A stretch of 7,975 bases of DNA from JABJJH01 sp047631095 (lineage in GTDB: Bacteria; Pseudomonadota; Alphaproteobacteria; UBA8366; GCA-2717185). The notes under the pieces are model-generated. The model had not been told where the DNA came from. It made no database searches and saw nothing but the letters and a program-made list of their open reading frames with translations. Shown here piece by piece: positions 5,041-7,975 of this stretch; position 1 is the first letter of the stretch, and each line of letters starts with the position of its first letter. The stretch is from the NCBI GenBank assembly GCA_047631095.1, contig JBLHZD010000191.1, positions 1 through 7,975 on the forward strand, in the 5' to 3' direction. The translations under genes and the position numbers were made by a program.

Positions 5041-6885
5041 ATGTCCTTTCCGCCCCGGTTTCTTGACGATATTCGCGCGCGCGTCGGCCTTGTCGACACG
5101 ATTGCGAAGCGCGTTAAACTGACCCGCAAGGGCCGGGAGCACACGGGGCTGTGCCCGTTTCACAATGAAAAGTCGCCGTCCTTCACCGTAAACGAGGAAA
5201 AAGGCTTTTATCACTGCTTTGGGTGCGGCGCGCATGGCGACGTAATTTCGTTTGTCATGAACACCGAGGGGACCAGCTTTCCTGAAACCATCGAGCGTCT
5301 GGCCGGGGATGCGGGACTGGAAGTGCCGGTTGAAACACCGGAGGAGCGCGAACGTTCGCAACAGCGCGCCACCTTGTATGATGTAATGGAAGCGGCGTGT
5401 CAGTGGCATCAGGACCGGTTGTTCGACGATGCGGGGCGCGCGGCGCTGGCGTATCTGCGCGGACGCGGGTTGGACGACAAGATTATTCGGCGGTTTCGAT
5501 TAGGATACGCGCCCAATGGCGGCGGGCTGGAGACGGCGCTTTTGGGGCAGGGCATCGAGAAAGACCTTTTGCTGGAAGCCGGATTGCTGCGCAAACCCGA
5601 GGACGGGCGTGCGCCCTATCCGTTTTTTCGCGACCGGGCGATGTTCCCGATCACCGACAAGCGCGGCCGCGTCATTGCGTTTGGCGGGCGGATCATGAGC
5701 GATGCGAAGGCCGCGAAATACATCAATTCCCCCGATACGCCGCTCTTCGACAAGGGACGGTCCTTGTATAACGCCGCCGCCGCCAGTGAAGCGGTGCGCA
5801 AGGACGGCGCCGATCTTATCGTCGCAGAGGGTTATATGGACGTTATCGCCCTGGCGTGCGCGGGTATGGACGCCGCCGTGGCGCCGCTTGGCACTGCGGT
5901 GACCGAAGATCAACTTCGCGAAATGTGGCGCATGACGGCGGAGCCGGTAATGTGCCTTGATGGCGATGTGGCGGGCCAGCGCGCCGCCGCCCGCGCCGCA
6001 GAGCGCGCCTTACCGGAGCTTCGACCCGGAAAATCCCTACGGTTTGCGGTGCTGCCCGCCGGGGAGGATCCGGACAGTCTGATCGCGTCGGAAGGGCCCG
6101 CCGCGATGCGCCGCGTGATTGAAAGCGCGCGGCCCCTGTCGGACCTGATATGGGATATCGAAGCGGGCGCCCGGCCGGTGGATACGCCGGAACGCCGCGC
6201 CGATCTGGAATCCCGCCTGAACGCCCAAATCCGCAATATCGCCGACGAATCGGTTCAGGGCCATTACCGCACCATGTTCAAGGATCGGCTGTGGGCCGCG
6301 TTTCGACCGGGTGGCGGAAAGGGGCGAAAGGGCGGACAGGGCGGCGGCGCGCGGTCTCGCGCCGCGTTTAAAGACAAGGGACAAGGGGCCGTGGGGAATA
6401 GCGGCGGACACGTTCTGGCGCGCACCGCGCCGCTGCGCGCCAACCGCCGTCGTCAACAAGCGATGCTCGCCACAATGATCAATCAACCCGCGCTGCGCGA
6501 CGATATTGACGAGGCGCTGACGGGGTTTGAATTCGATCCGGACCTTGACAATTTGCGCCAGCGACTTCAAAACCTCTTTTCTGACAACTGGGACCTTGAT
6601 CTCGCAGGGATTAAGGCCCATTTCGAAGTTGGCGACGGCGCAAGCGTGTTTGATGGCGTGTTGAGCGGACAGGTTTATCAGCTGGCGCCGTTTTCGCGAC
6701 CGGGCGTGGTGGCGGAAGACGCGCGCCGGGGCATTGAGGAGTTGTTGGGGCGCGCCGTGTTTGAGCGCCAAAAAGAAGAACTGCGAAACCTCGGCCGGTC
6801 ATCGACCGACGAGGGTAAATTGTTCGCAGCGGGCCAGGAAGCAATGGAAAACGGCCGTCGTCTCGCGGATATGGGCGATATGTAG
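5041..6885 (+). CDS. dnaG: DNA primase
   Basis: Synthesises RNA primers for the lagging strand and origin, recruited by the replicative helicase DnaB. The protein has 614 residues, normal for the family. The N-terminal CHC2 zinc ribbon is complete: Cys38 and His41 (CPFH), Cys59 and Cys62 (CFGC), followed by GAHGDVISF. The RNA polymerase core includes RFRLGYAP (151-158), FPITDKRGRVIAFGGR (202-217) and KYINSPDTPLF (226-236). The TOPRIM catalytic centre has EGYMDV with Glu263 and LDGDVAGQ with Asp307 and Asp309, then GEDPDSL (341-347). A basic glycine-rich linker (about 422-450) separates this from the C-terminal helicase-binding region (about 465-614). ATG 5041 gives the usual start, SFPPRFLDDIRARV. 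No good Shine-Dalgarno sequence precedes it and an in-frame TAG abuts it, so efficiency may be low; weak dnaG initiation is known in E. coli. It lies 212 bases after yqeY and 86 bases before rpoD, probably partly co-transcribed with them. Confidence 0.98.
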   Translation: MSFPPRFLDDIRARVGLVDTIAKRVKLTRKGREHTGLCPFHNEKSPSFTVNEEKGFYHCFGCGAHGDVISFVMNTEGTSFPETIERLAGDAGLEVPVETPEERERSQQRATLYDVMEAACQWHQDRLFDDAGRAALAYLRGRGLDDKIIRRFRLGYAPNGGGLETALLGQGIEKDLLLEAGLLRKPEDGRAPYPFFRDRAMFPITDKRGRVIAFGGRIMSDAKAAKYINSPDTPLFDKGRSLYNAAAASEAVRKDGADLIVAEGYMDVIALACAGMDAAVAPLGTAVTEDQLREMWRMTAEPVMCLDGDVAGQRAAARAAERALPELRPGKSLRFAVLPAGEDPDSLIASEGPAAMRRVIESARPLSDLIWDIEAGARPVDTPERRADLESRLNAQIRNIADESVQGHYRTMFKDRLWAAFRPGGGKGRKGGQGGGARSRAAFKDKGQGAVGNSGGHVLARTAPLRANRRRQQAMLATMINQPALRDDIDEALTGFEFDPDLDNLRQRLQNLFSDNWDLDLAGIKAHFEVGDGASVFDGVLSGQVYQLAPFSRPGVVAEDARRGIEELLGRAVFERQKEELRNLGRSSTDEGKLFAAGQEAMENGRRLADMGDM

Positions 6886-6971
6886 GTCGGAATATTTCGA
6901 GTGCCGGAACCTCCGGTTAGACGTCGGCGCCGATAGGGCGAAGACCGAAATTACAGCAGGGACGCAACTGT
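6886..6971 (+). other. dnaG-rpoD spacer with rpoD ribosome binding site
   Basis: This 86-base gap has AGGGA at 6958-6962, nine bases before the rpoD ATG, as the likely Shine-Dalgarno sequence. Short inverted repeats are present: CCGG/CCGG at 6904-6916 and the palindrome TCGGCGCCGA at 6924-6933. No T-run follows either, so there is no sign of a terminator and read-through from dnaG into rpoD is likely. I see no convincing -35/-10 pair here, though rpoD often has extra promoters inside dnaG. Confidence 0.5.
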
Positions 6972-7975
6972 ATGGCTACGAAAGCGGCAACGGCGAAAGT
7001 TGGAACCCCGGAACAAGAAGGCGCGCCTGATGGCCCGCTGATGGACGGCGCGGCGCAGGACGTCAAGAAGCTGCTCGCGAAGGGCAAGGAGCGCGGCTAC
7101 CTCACGATTGACGAGCTGAACGCCATCCTGCCGCAAGATCAGGTCTCCTCGGAGCAGATTGAAGACACGATGAGGATGCTCTCCGAAATGGGCATCAATG
7201 TCATTGACGGCGAAGAAGCCGACGAGCCGGCGGAAAAGCCTGCGGTGGAAGCCAGCGAAGAAGCCCAACCGGTCGCCGGAAACCTGAATGACGATGAAAT
7301 TGGCCGCACCGATGATCCGGTCCGGATGTATTTGCGCGAAATGGGCAGCGTCGAATTGCTGTCCCGCGAAGGCGAAATCGCTATTGCGAAGCGGATTGAA
7401 GCCGGTCGGGAAAAGATGATCGGGTCACTTTGTGAAAGCCCGCTGACGATGCAGGCCATCACCATGTGGCATGACCAGCTTGTCGAAGAAAAAATGCTGT
7501 TGCGCGACGTGATTGACCTGGACGGGACCTATGGCGCCAGTCCGGAAGGCGCGAAAGCCGCCAACGCCAAGTTAGCCGCCACCGCCAACGCCAACGCCCA
7601 TATTGCGGGCATCACTTTACCGGTAGGCGCGAACACCGCCAACGCTCCGGCGAACGATACGGCGACGAAGGATGCCCCGGCTGACAGCGAATCGCCGGAG
7701 GGCGCCTCGAAAAACGGAGACGAGGAAGAAGACACTGAAGGCCAGTTGGGCGCGGATTCCGAAGAGAAAAGCGAAAACGAAAACGACGATGATGATGACG
7801 ACGAACAGGATGAAGAGGCCTCGCTGTCGCTCGCGGCCATGGAACTTCTTCTGAAAGAAGATGTGCTCGAGACGTTTGAAGCGATTTCATCGACCTATAT
7901 GAAGCTTCATAAGGCCCAAGAACGACGGGTCATTGCGCAGCAAAATGGCGAAGAGGTTTCCAAATCGACCGACCG
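6972..7975 (+). CDS. rpoD: RNA polymerase primary sigma factor RpoD (C-terminus cut off by window edge)
   Basis: Housekeeping sigma-70 that gives core RNA polymerase its promoter specificity. There are 334 complete codons, about half of a typical alphaproteobacterial RpoD. Region 1.1 spans about 25-82 (VKKLLAKGKERGYLTIDELNAILP split 31-54, MLSEMGINVID 69-79). Region 1.2 is DDPVRMYLREMGSVELLSRE (114-133) with EIAIAKRIEAG (135-145). The non-conserved region follows, starting near SPLTMQ (156-161) and containing LLRDVIDLDGTYG (176-188), an Ala/Asn-rich stretch (194-230), an acidic Ser/Glu/Asp linker (234-283, with six consecutive Asp at 272-277), then the ordered SLSLAAMELLLKEDVLETF (284-302). 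Regions 2-4 (DNA melting, -10 and -35 recognition) lie beyond the window. The ATG at 6972 gives the common MATK start and has AGGGA nine bases upstream. Acidic linkers here are usual in alphaproteobacteria, though composition and length vary. It is the last gene seen of the yqeY-dnaG-rpoD unit. Confidence 0.98.
   Translation, partial: MATKAATAKVGTPEQEGAPDGPLMDGAAQDVKKLLAKGKERGYLTIDELNAILPQDQVSSEQIEDTMRMLSEMGINVIDGEEADEPAEKPAVEASEEAQPVAGNLNDDEIGRTDDPVRMYLREMGSVELLSREGEIAIAKRIEAGREKMIGSLCESPLTMQAITMWHDQLVEEKMLLRDVIDLDGTYGASPEGAKAANAKLAATANANAHIAGITLPVGANTANAPANDTATKDAPADSESPEGASKNGDEEEDTEGQLGADSEEKSENENDDDDDDEQDEEASLSLAAMELLLKEDVLETFEAISSTYMKLHKAQERRVIAQQNGEEVSKSTD

Noticed and set aside
6924..6933. 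Palindrome TCGGCGCCGA between dnaG and rpoD as an operator
   Set aside because: It shares CGGCGCCG with the palindrome after yqeY, but such GGCGCC-centred words are common in GC-rich DNA and nothing else supports a binding site.
1..7975. A novel defence, mobile or biosynthetic system
   Set aside because: All coding space is taken by carB, carA, yqeY, dnaG and rpoD in a familiar order; there are no integrase or transposase motifs, CRISPR-like spacers, tRNA genes or terminal inverted repeats.

Overview
This is a housekeeping locus from an alphaproteobacterium. Two operons diverge from a shared intergenic region at about 4025-4375. Leftward (minus strand) run carA and carB, the two subunits of carbamoyl-phosphate synthetase; carB leaves the window at its left edge. 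Rightward (plus strand) run a GatB/YqeY-domain gene, dnaG (primase) and rpoD (primary sigma factor); rpoD leaves the window at its right edge. To my knowledge carAB set against yqeY-dnaG-rpoD is a familiar alphaproteobacterial arrangement. The alphaproteobacterial style of the RpoD non-conserved region, an acidic linker running into a SLSLAAME-type segment, agrees with this. DnaG keeps an intact CHC2 zinc ribbon, which as I remember it is degenerate in many Rhizobiales. That hints at a Rhodospirillales-like or other non-rhizobial lineage, but it is weak evidence.

Layout: carB 1-2831 (minus, partial, lacking only its C-terminal allosteric domain); carA 2831-4024 (minus, overlapping carB by one base as TGATG); regulatory region 4025-4375, with a candidate carAB promoter, a possible 24-codon leader ORF coupled to carA, two CTTATAAT boxes and an array of five 12-bp degenerate direct repeats; yqeY 4376-4828 (GTG start); spacer 4829-5040, with a GANTC cluster, a 14-bp tandem duplication and a short ORF ending next to dnaG; dnaG 5041-6885; spacer 6886-6971; rpoD 6972-7975 (partial).

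CarA hydrolyses glutamine and channels ammonia to CarB, which makes carbamoyl phosphate for pyrimidine and arginine synthesis. DnaG and RpoD supply replication primers and promoter recognition; this is the alphaproteobacterial version of the macromolecular-synthesis operon, with a YqeY gene where enterobacteria have rpsU. All five genes look intact within the window, with every catalytic motif checked in place. I see no mobile element, CRISPR array, RNA gene or novel gene system. What deserves a second look is small-scale and non-coding: the 12-bp repeat array, the short ORFs abutting carA and dnaG, the 14-bp duplication, and the low-complexity linkers in DnaG and RpoD.
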